Positions 56,143-64,000 of a DNA stretch of 64,000 bases are shown piece by piece. Position 1 is the stretch's first letter; each line of letters starts with the position of its first letter. The notes beneath the pieces were generated by a model. It made no database searches. It was not told the origin of the DNA and worked only from the letters and a program-made list of their open reading frames with translations. Made by a program: the position numbers and the translations under genes. Origin of the DNA: Enterocloster asparagiformis (GTDB taxonomy: Bacteria > Bacillota > Clostridia > Lachnospirales > Lachnospiraceae); NCBI GenBank assembly GCA_018380885.1, contig JAGZSY010000004.1, positions 124,001 through 188,000 of the forward strand, in the 5' to 3' direction.

Positions 56143-57693
56143 CAGGCGCAGGGCCCACTCACGGCAGTCCCACACGGTGGTGGCCAGGCCGCTGTAAAAT
56201 TCCGGTTCATGGCAGATGAGAAGGATGCTGCCCTTGTATTCCTTTAATGCGCGCTTCAATTCCTCCTTGGCCACTACGTCCAAGTGGTTGGTCGGCTCGT
56301 CCAACAGGAGCACGTTGGTCTCCCGGTTGATCAGCTTGCACAGCCGCACCTTCGCCTGCTCGCCGCCGGAGAGCACCCGCACCTGGCTCTCGATGTGGTC
56401 CGTGGTCAGGCCGCACTTTGCCAGGGCGGAGCGGACCTGATACTGGGTGTAGGCTGGAAACTCTTTCCAGATCTCCTCGATGCAGGTGGTGGTGTTGCCG
56501 GGGGCCATCTCCTGCTCAAAGTAGCCGATGGACAGGTAGTCCCCCAGCTCCACGCTGCCGCTCAGGGAGGGGATCAGGCCCAGGATGCTCTTTAGCAGCG
56601 TGGTTTTGCCGATGCCGTTGGCGCCGGAGAGCACCACCTTTTCGCCCCGCTGCATGATCAGGTTTAAGGGGCGGGACAGGGGCTCGTCGTAGCCGATGAC
56701 CATGTCCTTTGTCTCAAAAATCAGCTTTCCCGGGGCCCGGGAGGTGAGGAAGTTGAACTCCGGCTTTGGCTTCTCCCTGGCCAGCTCGATCACTTCCATC
56801 TTGTCCAGCTTCTTCTGGCGGGACATGGCCATGTTGCGGGTGGAGACCCTGGCCTTGTTGCGGGCCACGAAGTCCTCCAGCTCGGCGATCTCCTGCTGCT
56901 GGCGCTTGTAGGCGGACTCCAGCTGCGCCTTTTTCACAGCGTAAACCTCCTGGAACTTGTCGTAGTCCCCCACATAGCGATCCAGGCGCTGGTTCTCCAT
57001 GTGGTAGATCAGGTTGATCACGCTGTTGAGGAAGGGGATGTCGTGGGAGATCAGGATGAAGGCGTTCTCGTACTCCTGAAGGTAGCGCTTCAGCCATTCG
57101 ATGTGCTGGACGTCCAGGTAGTTGGTGGGCTCGTCCAACAGCAGGATGTCCGGCTTCTCCAGCAGCAGCTTGCCCAGCAGCACCTTGGTGCGCTGACCGC
57201 CGCTCAAGTCCGTCACGTCCTTGTCCAGGCCGATCTCATTCAGCCCCAGGGCGCGGGCCACCTCCTCCACCTTGGCGTCGATCACGTAGAAGTCGTGGGC
57301 CATCAGCAGGTCCTGAATGGTGCCCAGTTCCTCCATCATGGAGGCCATCTCCTCCTCGCCCGCCTCACCCATGCGGTCGCAAATCTGGTTCATCTGCTCC
57401 TCCATCTCAAACAGGAAGGCGAAAGCGCTCTTTAACACGTCCCGTATGGTCATACCCTTTTCCAGCACCGAATGCTGGTCCAAATAGCCCACGCGCACCC
57501 GCTTGGACCACTCCACCTTGCCCTCGTCGGGCTGCAGCTTTCCGGTGATGATGTTCATGAAGGTGGACTTCCCCTCGCCGTTGGCGCCCACAAGGCCGAT
57601 GTGCTCGCCCTTTAACAGCCGGAAGGATACGTCCTGGAAAATAGCCCGGTCGCCGAAGCCGTGGCTGAGATGCTCTACATTTAATATGCTCAT
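56137..57693 (-). CDS. ABC-F family ATPase (YbiT/YkpA-like)
   Basis: A 518-residue soluble protein with two ABC domains and no membrane part. First domain: GANGEGKST, LSGGQRTKVLLGKLL, ILLLDEPTNYLD. A basic, coiled-coil linker of about 80 residues follows. Second domain: GANGIGKTT, LSGGEQAKVRLCKLI, VLLLDEPTNHLD. The Gly-Glu in the first Walker A (G-E-G-K-S) is common in this subgroup. ABC-F proteins act on the ribosome; some give antibiotic resistance, but this subgroup is usually a housekeeping translation factor. AAGGAG precedes the ATG. Confidence 0.93.
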   Translation of the reverse strand: MSILNVEHLSHGFGDRAIFQDVSFRLLKGEHIGLVGANGEGKSTFMNIITGKLQPDEGKVEWSKRVRVGYLDQHSVLEKGMTIRDVLKSAFAFLFEMEEQMNQICDRMGEAGEEEMASMMEELGTIQDLLMAHDFYVIDAKVEEVARALGLNEIGLDKDVTDLSGGQRTKVLLGKLLLEKPDILLLDEPTNYLDVQHIEWLKRYLQEYENAFILISHDIPFLNSVINLIYHMENQRLDRYVGDYDKFQEVYAVKKAQLESAYKRQQQEIAELEDFVARNKARVSTRNMAMSRQKKLDKMEVIELAREKPKPEFNFLTSRAPGKLIFETKDMVIGYDEPLSRPLNLIMQRGEKVVLSGANGIGKTTLLKSILGLIPSLSGSVELGDYLSIGYFEQEMAPGNTTTCIEEIWKEFPAYTQYQVRSALAKCGLTTDHIESQVRVLSGGEQAKVRLCKLINRETNVLLLDEPTNHLDVVAKEELKRALKEYKGSILLICHEPEFYSGLATTVWDCREWALRLS

Positions 57694-57918
57694 GAAAAAC
57701 TCCTTTATTTTTATAAGGATTTAAGGTTATTGATATAGCAGTATTATTCTACATGACATGTTATATTCTGACAAGAAGAAACCGTATTTTTTTATTAATC
57801 CGGGCAATGAGGATGAAATTAAATAAAATAGAGAGCAGTAGTTTCATTCGGAAGGTGCACGCCAGCTAGTTATAGAGGGCATTTTTCCGACAAGCTCTAG
57901 GATTTCCCCGCCTTTTAT

Positions 57919-57926
57919 GTTATACT
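57919..57926 (+). promoter_or_regulatory. Extended -10 before the cytidylate-kinase-like gene
   Basis: A TG one base ahead of TATACT (57921-57926) fits an extended -10; no good -35 is seen. The rest of 57694-57918 is A/T-rich and holds nothing recognisable. Confidence 0.45.
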
Positions 57927-57963
57927 GTAAGACACTTACAAATAGAAAGGGAGGCAGGCAATT

Positions 57964-58557
57964 ATGGATAAAGTGATTACAGTCAGCCGTGAATTCGGCA
58001 GCGGCGGCCGGGAATTGGGGGTACGCCTTGCAGAACATTTCGGGATTCCCTTTTACGATAAGGAGCTGATCTCCATGGCGGCGGACCACGCCGATATGGC
58101 GGAGACGGCGTTCCAGCACTACGATGAGAAGATGCCGGACATGCATGATCCGTTGGACCGGCAATTCTACAATCCGTTTTCCGCGGTGTACAAGGTGCCC
58201 ATGTCGGATCAGATTTTTGTGGCGCAGTCCAGCTTCATCCGCCGTCTTGCGGAGCAGGGACCCTGTGTGATCGTGGGGCGCTGCGCGGACCGGGTGCTGA
58301 CCGACAGCGTGAACCTGTTTATCTATGCGAAGATGAAGGACCGGGTGCGGCGTATGGTGTCCCTGGAGCCGGAGGCCGATCCCCAGGAGATGGAGAAGCG
58401 GATCCGCGAGGTGGACCGGAAGCGGAAGGACTATTACCAGTACTATACCGGAGCGCAGTGGGGCAGGGCCCAGAACTATCATCTGTGCGTGGAGAGCGGA
58501 CTTGTGGGCGTGGACGGATGTCTGCGGGCGGCGCTGGCATACCTGGGAGAGCAGTAG
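57964..58557 (+). CDS. Cytidylate kinase-like protein
   Basis: A 197-residue P-loop nucleotide kinase. The start TVSREFGSGGRELGVRLAEHFGIPFYDKELI is the signature of the cytidylate-kinase-like group, with the phosphate loop REFGSGGRE. CVIVGRCADRVL and the Arg-rich lid (DRVRRMVSLEP, EVDRKRKDYYQYYTG) follow. It differs from canonical Cmk by this modified loop, so the substrate may not be CMP. GGGAGG lies eight bases before the ATG. It stands as a single gene. Confidence 0.85.
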   Translation: MDKVITVSREFGSGGRELGVRLAEHFGIPFYDKELISMAADHADMAETAFQHYDEKMPDMHDPLDRQFYNPFSAVYKVPMSDQIFVAQSSFIRRLAEQGPCVIVGRCADRVLTDSVNLFIYAKMKDRVRRMVSLEPEADPQEMEKRIREVDRKRKDYYQYYTGAQWGRAQNYHLCVESGLVGVDGCLRAALAYLGEQ

Positions 58558-58585
58558 TATTTTTAAAAGTGGTAAATTTTTCAGC

Positions 58586-58615
58586 GGTATATTTTCGGAA
58601 GCCGGGCTCATACTA
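58586..58615 (+). promoter_or_regulatory. Candidate sporulation-sigma promoter of ytvI
   Basis: GGTATATT (58586-58593), 15 bases, CATACTA (58609-58615). The -10 matches the sigma-G/sigma-E type (CATA-x-TA) and the -35 has the ATA core. It lies 41 bases before the ytvI start. Confidence 0.5.
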
Positions 58616-58656
58616 AGAGGGTACAAAGGAAGTACAAATCAGAAACAGGTGAGTCC

Positions 58657-59715
58657 ATGGAAAAGCCCGGTAAGAAACTGAAGAAATTAATTGTCATAAC
58701 AGGAACCACGGGAGTGGTGTACGCAGGCTTCAAGTATCTGCTGCCCCTCGTGGCTCCTTTTTTCATTGCATATTTGTTTGCGCTCATGCTGCGCCCCTCG
58801 GCGCGGTTTTTATCCTACCGCCTGAAGCTGCGCATCAAGGGGAAAACGCACCATCTGCCCATCGGCGTGGTGGGCGGAGTGGAATTTCTGCTGCTGATCT
58901 CCCTGCTGGGCGCGGGGCTGTACTGGGGGCTGGTCAAGCTGTGCCAGGAGGGAAAGCTGCTGGCGTTTCAGCTGCCCATCTGGATCGAGCAGTTCGACCG
59001 CTGGCTGACCGGGAGCTGCCGGGAGCTGGAGCAGACCTTCGGCCTGCGGGAGGGCCGGGTGGCCGATGTGGTCAGCGAGATGCTGACCAATCTGATCCGG
59101 GCGTGCAAGCAGTCCGCCATGCCCGCGCTGATGACCAACTCCGTCACCGCGATCCGCTGGGGCGTGGGCCTCACCGTGGTGTTCGTTGTGCTGTTTCTGG
59201 CCGTGGTGCTCTCCTTGCAGGAGATGGACGATCTGCGGGTGCGCAGGGACCAGTCCGTGTTCCGGCGGGAGTTCGCCATGATTGGAAAACGGGTGGTCCA
59301 CACGGGGAAAGCCTGGTTTAAGACCCAGGGAATCATTCTCAGCCTGATCACCATGCTGTGCATCCTGGGCATGGCGGCCATCGGGAATCCCTACTATATT
59401 ATGGCGGGAATCGGCATCGGCGTGCTGGACGCCCTGCCCATCTTCGGGACCGGTACGGTGCTGATCCCCTGGGGAATCATCTGCCTGTTTATGGGGCGCT
59501 GGGGACGGGCGATCGCGCTCTTTGCCCTGTACCTGATCTGCTATCTGATCAGGGAATATCTGGAAACGAGGCTGATGTCCAACCAGGTGGGACTGTCCCC
59601 GCTGGAAACGCTGGCCGCCGTGTATGTGGGCTTGCAGCTCTTCGGATTTCCGGGATTTATCCTGGGCCCTCTGGGACTGCTGCTGATCGAGGATTTGGTG
59701 GAGGCGTGGACGTAG
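58657..59715 (+). CDS. ytvI: Sporulation integral membrane protein YtvI (AI-2E transporter family)
   Basis: A 352-residue membrane protein of the AI-2E transporter/PerM family with about seven helices: an N-terminal pair (about 12-45), one near 70-90, then a large soluble loop and a C-terminal bundle with GILDALPIFGTGTVLIPWG-type sequence (here GIGVLDALPIFGTGTVLIPWG), the family hallmark. The protein matches YtvI in length and in the C-terminal block LETRLMSNQVGLSPLETLAAVYVGL. In Bacillus the gene is expressed in sporulation, and the upstream promoter here supports that. The transported substrate is unknown. Confidence 0.88.
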   Translation: MEKPGKKLKKLIVITGTTGVVYAGFKYLLPLVAPFFIAYLFALMLRPSARFLSYRLKLRIKGKTHHLPIGVVGGVEFLLLISLLGAGLYWGLVKLCQEGKLLAFQLPIWIEQFDRWLTGSCRELEQTFGLREGRVADVVSEMLTNLIRACKQSAMPALMTNSVTAIRWGVGLTVVFVVLFLAVVLSLQEMDDLRVRRDQSVFRREFAMIGKRVVHTGKAWFKTQGIILSLITMLCILGMAAIGNPYYIMAGIGIGVLDALPIFGTGTVLIPWGIICLFMGRWGRAIALFALYLICYLIREYLETRLMSNQVGLSPLETLAAVYVGLQLFGFPGFILGPLGLLLIEDLVEAWT

Positions 59716-59727
59716 GAAAACGCCGCC

Positions 59728-60240
59728 TCACAGCCGTCCGGCCAGGCAGTCGATCCGGGGCTTTAAGTCCAGCAGATACTCGCTGGGTTTCATTTCAAGG
59801 CGGATTGTGCAGGGGGCCTGGCGCAGCGATTTCATCCAATGCTCCCAGCCGCCGATGAAAATTTCGATGAACCGGGCTGTGTTCCCGCGCTGCTCAAAGC
59901 GCCTGCGGTACTCCTCCCTGGCTTCGGGCCGGGGATAGCAGAGGAGGAATGGGACGCCGGAACGTTCCAGCCCCCGCAGCACCCGCGCCGCCGAGGGGAT
60001 GACGATACAGGCCCGGGGATTTTGGCGGCGGCAGGCCAAAATGGCCTCCAGATAGGCGGACTCCCAGTTACATACAAAGTCCAGCTCCGGGCTGGCCTTG
60101 AGCTCCTCGATAGAACGTCCCGAGGCCAGAAGTCTGTCCAGATTGGAATATTTGAAGGGCATACAGTCAAAATCCACCGCTTCTGCAACTTCCCGGCAAA
60201 AGGTGCTTTTGCCGATTCCTGAAAATCCAGCTATGATCAT
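59728..60240 (-). CDS. Small P-loop kinase-like protein of unknown function
   Basis: A 170-residue protein with Walker A GFSGIGKST at 5-13, an early DFDCMPFKYSNLDRLL segment where nucleotide kinases bind substrate, and a Walker B-like block ACIVIPSAARVL without an obvious acidic residue. The middle has a conserved-looking LLCYPRPEAREEYRRRFEQRGNT, resembling the lid of a kinase. AGGAGGT precedes the ATG. It is convergent with ytvI, with 12 bases between them. I do not recognise a named family. Confidence 0.6.
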   Translation of the reverse strand: MIIAGFSGIGKSTFCREVAEAVDFDCMPFKYSNLDRLLASGRSIEELKASPELDFVCNWESAYLEAILACRRQNPRACIVIPSAARVLRGLERSGVPFLLCYPRPEAREEYRRRFEQRGNTARFIEIFIGGWEHWMKSLRQAPCTIRLEMKPSEYLLDLKPRIDCLAGRL

Positions 60241-60552
60241 AGATACCTCCTGAATTAAAATTGGCGTATCCGCCCTGTGCGGACAGTCCGAGTGTGATAA
60301 TTGATTATAACCGATGCCCCCGGGGCCGCGCCAGCGCGGAAAGAGGGGCGATTGTCGCTCTGGGGCGGGAAGTGGGGAGAACCGGATTGAGGACGGACAA
60401 AAGCGGAGAAATTTGTTAAGCTTGTTAAGCGGCCGGGCGTAAGGGCGCGCGCGAGGCGGTCAACGTGTGGGCGGCCGCCAGCGGGAGAAGTCCGCCCGTA
60501 TTGTCCGTGTCCGCCCGCCCCGCTTCTGCCCCTGAAAAAATCAAATCCCATC

Positions 60553-60580
60553 TTGCAATTTTACGCGGATATGCTATAAT
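60553..60580 (+). promoter_or_regulatory. Promoter of the amylosucrase-like gene
   Basis: TTGCAA (60553-60558), 16 bases, extended -10 TGCTATAAT (TATAAT at 60575-60580). The upstream stretch 60241-60540 is very GC-rich and shows no gene. Confidence 0.7.
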
Positions 60581-60584
60581 TTTA

Positions 60585-60602
60585 TTTGAAAACGATTTCA
60601 AA
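60585..60602 (+). promoter_or_regulatory. LacI-family operator (cre-like)
   Basis: TTTGAAAACGATTTCAAA, a near-perfect dyad, starts five bases after the -10 and covers the likely transcription start. Its core resembles both CcpA cre sites and local LacI-family operators; the LacI gene downstream is the natural candidate. Confidence 0.75.
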
Positions 60603-60638
60603 TAATTTTTCAAAATATTTCATGAGAGGTGTAAAAAA

Positions 60639-62618
60639 ATGAGTCGGAGAGGGAGAGCGGCAGAGGGAAGAAACGGTTTGGCAGGGAAGGGCGCGGCGGC
60701 GCTGTGCGCAGGCCCGGCGGCAGAGACGGGGCTGGAGACGGGAACGGGTACGGCAGGAGAGGCAGCGCCTTTACCCGCGACTGATCCGGGACTGGAGTTC
60801 GACCGGAGGCTGGCCCGTCACCGGGACGAACTTAAGTGGCTGTACTGCGAGCTGTACGGAGGGGAAAATCCCTTCTTCGCAGGTCTGGTAAATGAGCTGA
60901 AAATGTGGTATGATATGCGAAAACCAGCACTTAAAATTCTGGACAGGGAGCGCCTTGAAAATCCCGGCTGGTACCGGAAGAACGACCTGGTGGGCATGAT
61001 GATGTACGTGGACGCATTCGCCGGGAATTTGGCCGGAGTCAGGGAAAAGCTGGACTATGTCCGGGAGTGCGGCGTCAATTATCTGCACCTCATGCCGCTT
61101 CTTGCTTCCCCCAAGGGGCGCAGCGACGGCGGGTACGCGGTGTCGGATTTCCGCGCTGTGCAGCCGGAGCTTGGGACCATGGACGACCTGGAACAGCTGG
61201 CCGACCGTTGCCGCGAGATGGGGATCCGCATCTGCCTGGATTTTGTGATGAACCACACCTCCGAGGACCATCCCTGGGCCAGGCGGGCCCGCAGCGGTGA
61301 CCGGGAGTACATGGAGCGGTATTTTTTTTACGATACATACGATATTCCCGCCCAGTATGAGCGCACGGTCCCCCAGGTGTTCCCCACCACAGCGCCGGGG
61401 AATTTTACCTGGCTGCCGGATGCCGGCAGATATGTGATGACCACGTTTTACCCCTACCAGTGGGACCTCAACTACCGCAATCCCGTGGTGTTCAATGAAA
61501 TGGTTTACAATATGCTGAATCTGGCTAACCGTGGGATTGACATTATCCGCATCGACGCGGTACCATATATCTGGAAAGAACTGGGAACCAAGTGCCGCAA
61601 TCTTCCGCAGGTTCACACCATTGTGCGCATGCTGCGCCTGATCTGTGAGATTGTGTGCCCGGGGGTGATTCTGCTGGGCGAGGTGGTGATGGAGCCGGAG
61701 CGGGTCGTGCCATATTTCGGCACTGTGGAAAAGCCCGAGTGCCACATGCTCTACAACGTGACCACCATGGCCAGCACCTGGCACACCCTGGCCACGCAGG
61801 ATGTCCGGCTTCTGAGGCGGCAGATGGACGTGGTGTCCGGTCTGCCCAGGGAGTATGTGTTTCTCAATTATCTCCGCTGCCACGACGACATCGGCTGGGG
61901 GCTGGACTACGGCTGGCTGAGGCAGTTCGGCATGGAGGAGATTCCCCACAAGAAATACCTCAACGATTTTCTCACCGGCGTTTACCCCGGTTCCTTTGCC
62001 CGGGGAGAGCTCTACAACAGCGATCCCCAGTCCGGTGATGCGCGGCTTTGCGGGACCACCGCCTCCCTCTGCGGGGTGGAAAAAGCCTGGTGGGAGCGGG
62101 ACGAGGCGGGAAGGCAGGAGGCGGTGCGCAGGATACTTATGCTGCACGCTTATATGTTCACTCAGTCCGGGATTCCCGTGCTCTACAGCGGCGATGAGAT
62201 CGGACAGACCAACGACTACAGCTACAAGCAGGATCCGGAACGGTCCGCGGATTCCCGGTATGTGCACCGGGGAAGGTTTCGCTGGGATCTGGCGGAGTTC
62301 AGAACAGTTGCCGGCTCCATGCAGGAGGAGATTTTCAGCGGGCTTTGCCGGATGGAGGCGATCCGGGCAGCCCACGACGTGTTCGGGGCGGACGCGGCCG
62401 TGAGGACGGTGGACACCTGGGACGACAGTATTTTGGGGATTGTGCGCACCTGCGGGGACCGGAAGCTGGTGGCGCTGTTCAATTTCAGTAACAGCGACAA
62501 GGTGGCCTGGATCAACGAGGACGACGGGCTGTACCGCGATCTGCTGTCCGGCCGGGAGATGGAGGCCAAGGGCGTGCAGATTCCGGCAAACGGCTGTTAC
62601 TGGCTGATGAGACTTTGA
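60639..62618 (+). CDS. GH13 enzyme, amylosucrase-like
   Basis: A 659-residue alpha-amylase-family protein without a signal peptide, so cytoplasmic. The first about 45 residues are Gly/Ala/Glu-rich and likely disordered. The catalytic barrel has DFVMNHTSEDHPW, the nucleophile Asp306 in IIRIDAVPYIWKELGT, the acid/base Glu348 in VILLGEVVM and Asp416-Asp417 in YLRCHDDIGWG. The D-A-x-x-x-I-W-K and R-x-H-D-D-I-G-W blocks are those of amylosucrase (GH13 subfamily 4), which acts on sucrose to make glucan and fructose. Sucrose hydrolase or a related activity is possible. The gene is under a LacI-type operator and is followed by a LacI regulator. Confidence 0.85.
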   Translation: MSRRGRAAEGRNGLAGKGAAALCAGPAAETGLETGTGTAGEAAPLPATDPGLEFDRRLARHRDELKWLYCELYGGENPFFAGLVNELKMWYDMRKPALKILDRERLENPGWYRKNDLVGMMMYVDAFAGNLAGVREKLDYVRECGVNYLHLMPLLASPKGRSDGGYAVSDFRAVQPELGTMDDLEQLADRCREMGIRICLDFVMNHTSEDHPWARRARSGDREYMERYFFYDTYDIPAQYERTVPQVFPTTAPGNFTWLPDAGRYVMTTFYPYQWDLNYRNPVVFNEMVYNMLNLANRGIDIIRIDAVPYIWKELGTKCRNLPQVHTIVRMLRLICEIVCPGVILLGEVVMEPERVVPYFGTVEKPECHMLYNVTTMASTWHTLATQDVRLLRRQMDVVSGLPREYVFLNYLRCHDDIGWGLDYGWLRQFGMEEIPHKKYLNDFLTGVYPGSFARGELYNSDPQSGDARLCGTTASLCGVEKAWWERDEAGRQEAVRRILMLHAYMFTQSGIPVLYSGDEIGQTNDYSYKQDPERSADSRYVHRGRFRWDLAEFRTVAGSMQEEIFSGLCRMEAIRAAHDVFGADAAVRTVDTWDDSILGIVRTCGDRKLVALFNFSNSDKVAWINEDDGLYRDLLSGREMEAKGVQIPANGCYWLMRL

Positions 62619-62645
62619 TCATGAAAACGGAAGGGGAAGGGGATC

Positions 62646-63632
62646 ATGACGATCAGTGAAATAGCGAGGCTGGCCGGCGTTTCCAACGCGGCGGTCTCCC
62701 GGTACTTAAACGGGGGGAGCTTGAGCGCTGAGAAACGTGAGAAAATACGGCAGGTGGTGCAGCAGCACAGCTATGTGCCCAATGCCCACGCTCAGATGAT
62801 GCGCACAAAGAGGAACAATCTGGTGGGCGTCATTGTGCCCAAGCTGGACACGGAGTCCATGCCCGCCATAGTGGACGGGGTCAGCCGGCAGCTGGGGGAG
62901 GCGGGCTACACCTGTATTCTGGCCAATACGGACAACAATGTGGATAAGGAGCTGGAATATCTGGAGCGCTTTGCCGCCGGCTCTTCACTGGCGGGAGTGA
63001 TTTTCTGCGCCACAGTGCTGACAACGGAGCACAGAAAGCGGATGTCCGCGCTGGGCGTGCCGCTGGTGGTGGTGGGCCAGGAGATTGCCGGGCACTCCTG
63101 CGTATATTTTGACGACCAGAGCGCCGCCCGGTCCATGGCCGCGATTCTGTTGGAGCGCTGCCGGGGCCCCCTGGGGTATCTGGGGGTCACGGATCAGGAC
63201 AGGGCTGCAGGCGCGGCCCGCAGGCAGGGGGTGTTGGACGCCCTGACGCAGAACGGCAGAGGGCCGGAATGCCTGGTGGAGGAGCGTGCGGATTTCACCG
63301 TGGAATCCGGCTGGGAGGCGGCCAGGCGGCTGCTTGGCCGCAGCCCACAAGTCGACAGCATCTTCTGCGCCACGGACCTGATCGCGGTGGGCGCCATGAA
63401 ATATCTGCGGGAGATCGGGAAAGCCGTGCCGGATGAGGTTCAGGTCACTGGCATCGGCGGCGGTACTATGGCGGATATCGTCACGCCCAGGCTGACCACC
63501 GCGCGGTATTATTACCAGGCCGCGGGCCGGGAGGCGGCGCGGCTGCTGCTGGGGGCGTTCCTGGATTGGGAACAGCCTGTGAAGAATCTGCGCCTGGGAT
63601 ATGAAGTGATCCGCCGGGAAACCACGCGGTGA
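62646..63632 (+). CDS. LacI-family transcriptional regulator
   Basis: A 328-residue regulator. The N-terminal helix-turn-helix is canonical (MTISEIARLAGVSNAAVSRYLNGG), then the hinge and a sugar-binding domain of the periplasmic-binding type (NLVGVIVPKLDTESMP, GVIFCATVLT, SIFCATDLIAVGAMKYL). It probably represses the preceding gene through the dyad at 60585-60602. The start lies 28 bases after the GH13 stop, with GGAAGGGGAAGGGG upstream, so the two are co-transcribed and the regulator controls itself too. Confidence 0.94.
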   Translation: MTISEIARLAGVSNAAVSRYLNGGSLSAEKREKIRQVVQQHSYVPNAHAQMMRTKRNNLVGVIVPKLDTESMPAIVDGVSRQLGEAGYTCILANTDNNVDKELEYLERFAAGSSLAGVIFCATVLTTEHRKRMSALGVPLVVVGQEIAGHSCVYFDDQSAARSMAAILLERCRGPLGYLGVTDQDRAAGAARRQGVLDALTQNGRGPECLVEERADFTVESGWEAARRLLGRSPQVDSIFCATDLIAVGAMKYLREIGKAVPDEVQVTGIGGGTMADIVTPRLTTARYYYQAAGREAARLLLGAFLDWEQPVKNLRLGYEVIRRETTR

Positions 63633-63673
63633 CGGCTGCATTTTAAAACAATGAAAAAAGGAGGGTTACATAA

Positions 63674-64000
63674 ATGAAAATTTCAAAAGTGAATACGGTG
63701 TATTTCAGCCCCACGTTCAGCTCAAAGGAGATCACGGAGCTGGTGGCGGGGGAGATGGCGTTGGCGGGAGGTATCGCACAGGGGGAGAACATCGACCTGT
63801 CTAAACCGGCGGAGGACGAGGCCGCTCACTTCTTCGGGCCGGAGGATGTGGTCTGTCTGGGCGTGCCGTCCTACGGCGGGCGGGTGCCGGGGACCGCGGC
63901 AAAGCGCATGGAAAATCTCCGCGGGGACGGGACTGCGGCGGTTGTGATCGCGGTGTACGGCAACCGCGATTACGACGACACGCTGCTGGAGATGAAGGAC
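63674..64000 (+). CDS. Flavodoxin-domain protein (start only)
   Basis: The reading frame opens at the ATG at 63674 with AAGGAGG nine bases upstream, and runs off the window end after 109 codons. It begins MKISKVNTVYFSPTFSSKEI, where YFSPTFSSK is the FMN phosphate loop of a flavodoxin-like domain, and continues with GPEDVVCLGVPSYGGRVPG and VVIAVYGNRDYDD, the usual flavin-contact loops. Related clostridial proteins carry a C-terminal 4Fe-4S ferredoxin domain, which would lie beyond the window. It follows the LacI gene by 41 bases. Confidence 0.8.
   Translation, partial: MKISKVNTVYFSPTFSSKEITELVAGEMALAGGIAQGENIDLSKPAEDEAAHFFGPEDVVCLGVPSYGGRVPGTAAKRMENLRGDGTAAVVIAVYGNRDYDDTLLEMKD

Noticed and set aside
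60241..60540. Possible small genes in the GC-rich region before the GH13 promoter
   Set aside because: Only short frames without ribosome sites; nothing recognisable.
60771..62375. 534-codon minus-strand open frame opposite the GH13 gene
   Set aside because: High GC content yields long antisense frames; it lacks a start site and recognisable motifs, while the plus strand has all catalytic residues of GH13.
1..64000. tRNA, rRNA, insertion sequences, prophage or attachment sites
   Set aside because: No transposase, integrase or cloverleaf-like sequence was seen on either strand.

Overview
The window looks like chromosomal DNA of a GC-rich, spore-forming, anaerobic Firmicute, most likely a gut Lachnospiraceae member (Clostridium/Enterocloster/Hungatella-like). 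The reasons are Gram-positive style ribosome binding sites (AGGAGG), lipoprotein substrate-binding proteins, YesM/YesN regulators, a YtvI-type sporulation membrane protein, many ABC importers and no outer-membrane genes. This is inference from gene content; no rRNA or tRNA gene is present to anchor it.

Layout. 1-7720: a type IV pilus locus (end of pilC, a PilM-PilN-like fusion, PilO-like, three minor pilin-like genes, prepilin peptidase on the opposite strand, PilB ATPase, two pilins). 7739-13152: lipid and housekeeping genes (cardiolipin synthase, PF06541-like membrane protein, PlsC, PheA, a DUF815-like ATPase). 13369-17604: polyphosphate metabolism, Ppx/GppA followed by a PPK1 with a lysine-rich decapeptide-repeat tail. 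17605-17930: an intergenic island of seven hairpins. 17931-25478: YesM/YesN two-component system divergent from a sugar isomerase/epimerase and a sugar ABC importer. 25697-35655: one long apparent operon with a VanR/VanS-type two-component system, an ABC-2 exporter with a large extracytoplasmic protein, and a YdjI/YdjG/YdjH-like membrane module. 35902-36910: GIY-YIG protein, a 26-bp minisatellite and a tiny membrane protein.

36963-45083: a ROK repressor divergent from a class II aldolase, a P-loop kinase-SIS fusion, a second SIS isomerase and an iron/AfuABC-type ABC importer. Taken together this suggests uptake and breakdown of a phosphorylated sugar. 45229-54440: a ManD-type sugar-acid dehydratase, an RpiR regulator, and an operon with a cupin, an SsuA/TauA/NMT1-like ABC importer (two permeases, two ATPases), an M24 hydrolase and an SDR. 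The RpiR gene is bracketed by two copies of the same composite DNA element in mirror orientation, one facing each operon. The first permease of this importer is frameshifted exactly at a CCTGG pentanucleotide repeat.

54546-64000: hemolysin III-type protein, RluA pseudouridine synthase, ABC-F ATPase, cytidylate-kinase-like protein, YtvI with a sporulation-sigma-like promoter, a small P-loop kinase, an amylosucrase-like GH13 enzyme with a LacI-type operator and its LacI regulator, and the start of a flavodoxin-domain protein cut by the window end.

The strongest candidates for something undescribed are the AfuABC/SIS/kinase/aldolase locus (36963-45083), the mirrored RpiR element with its two target operons (45229-54440), and the two-component/ABC-2/Ydj operon (25697-35655).
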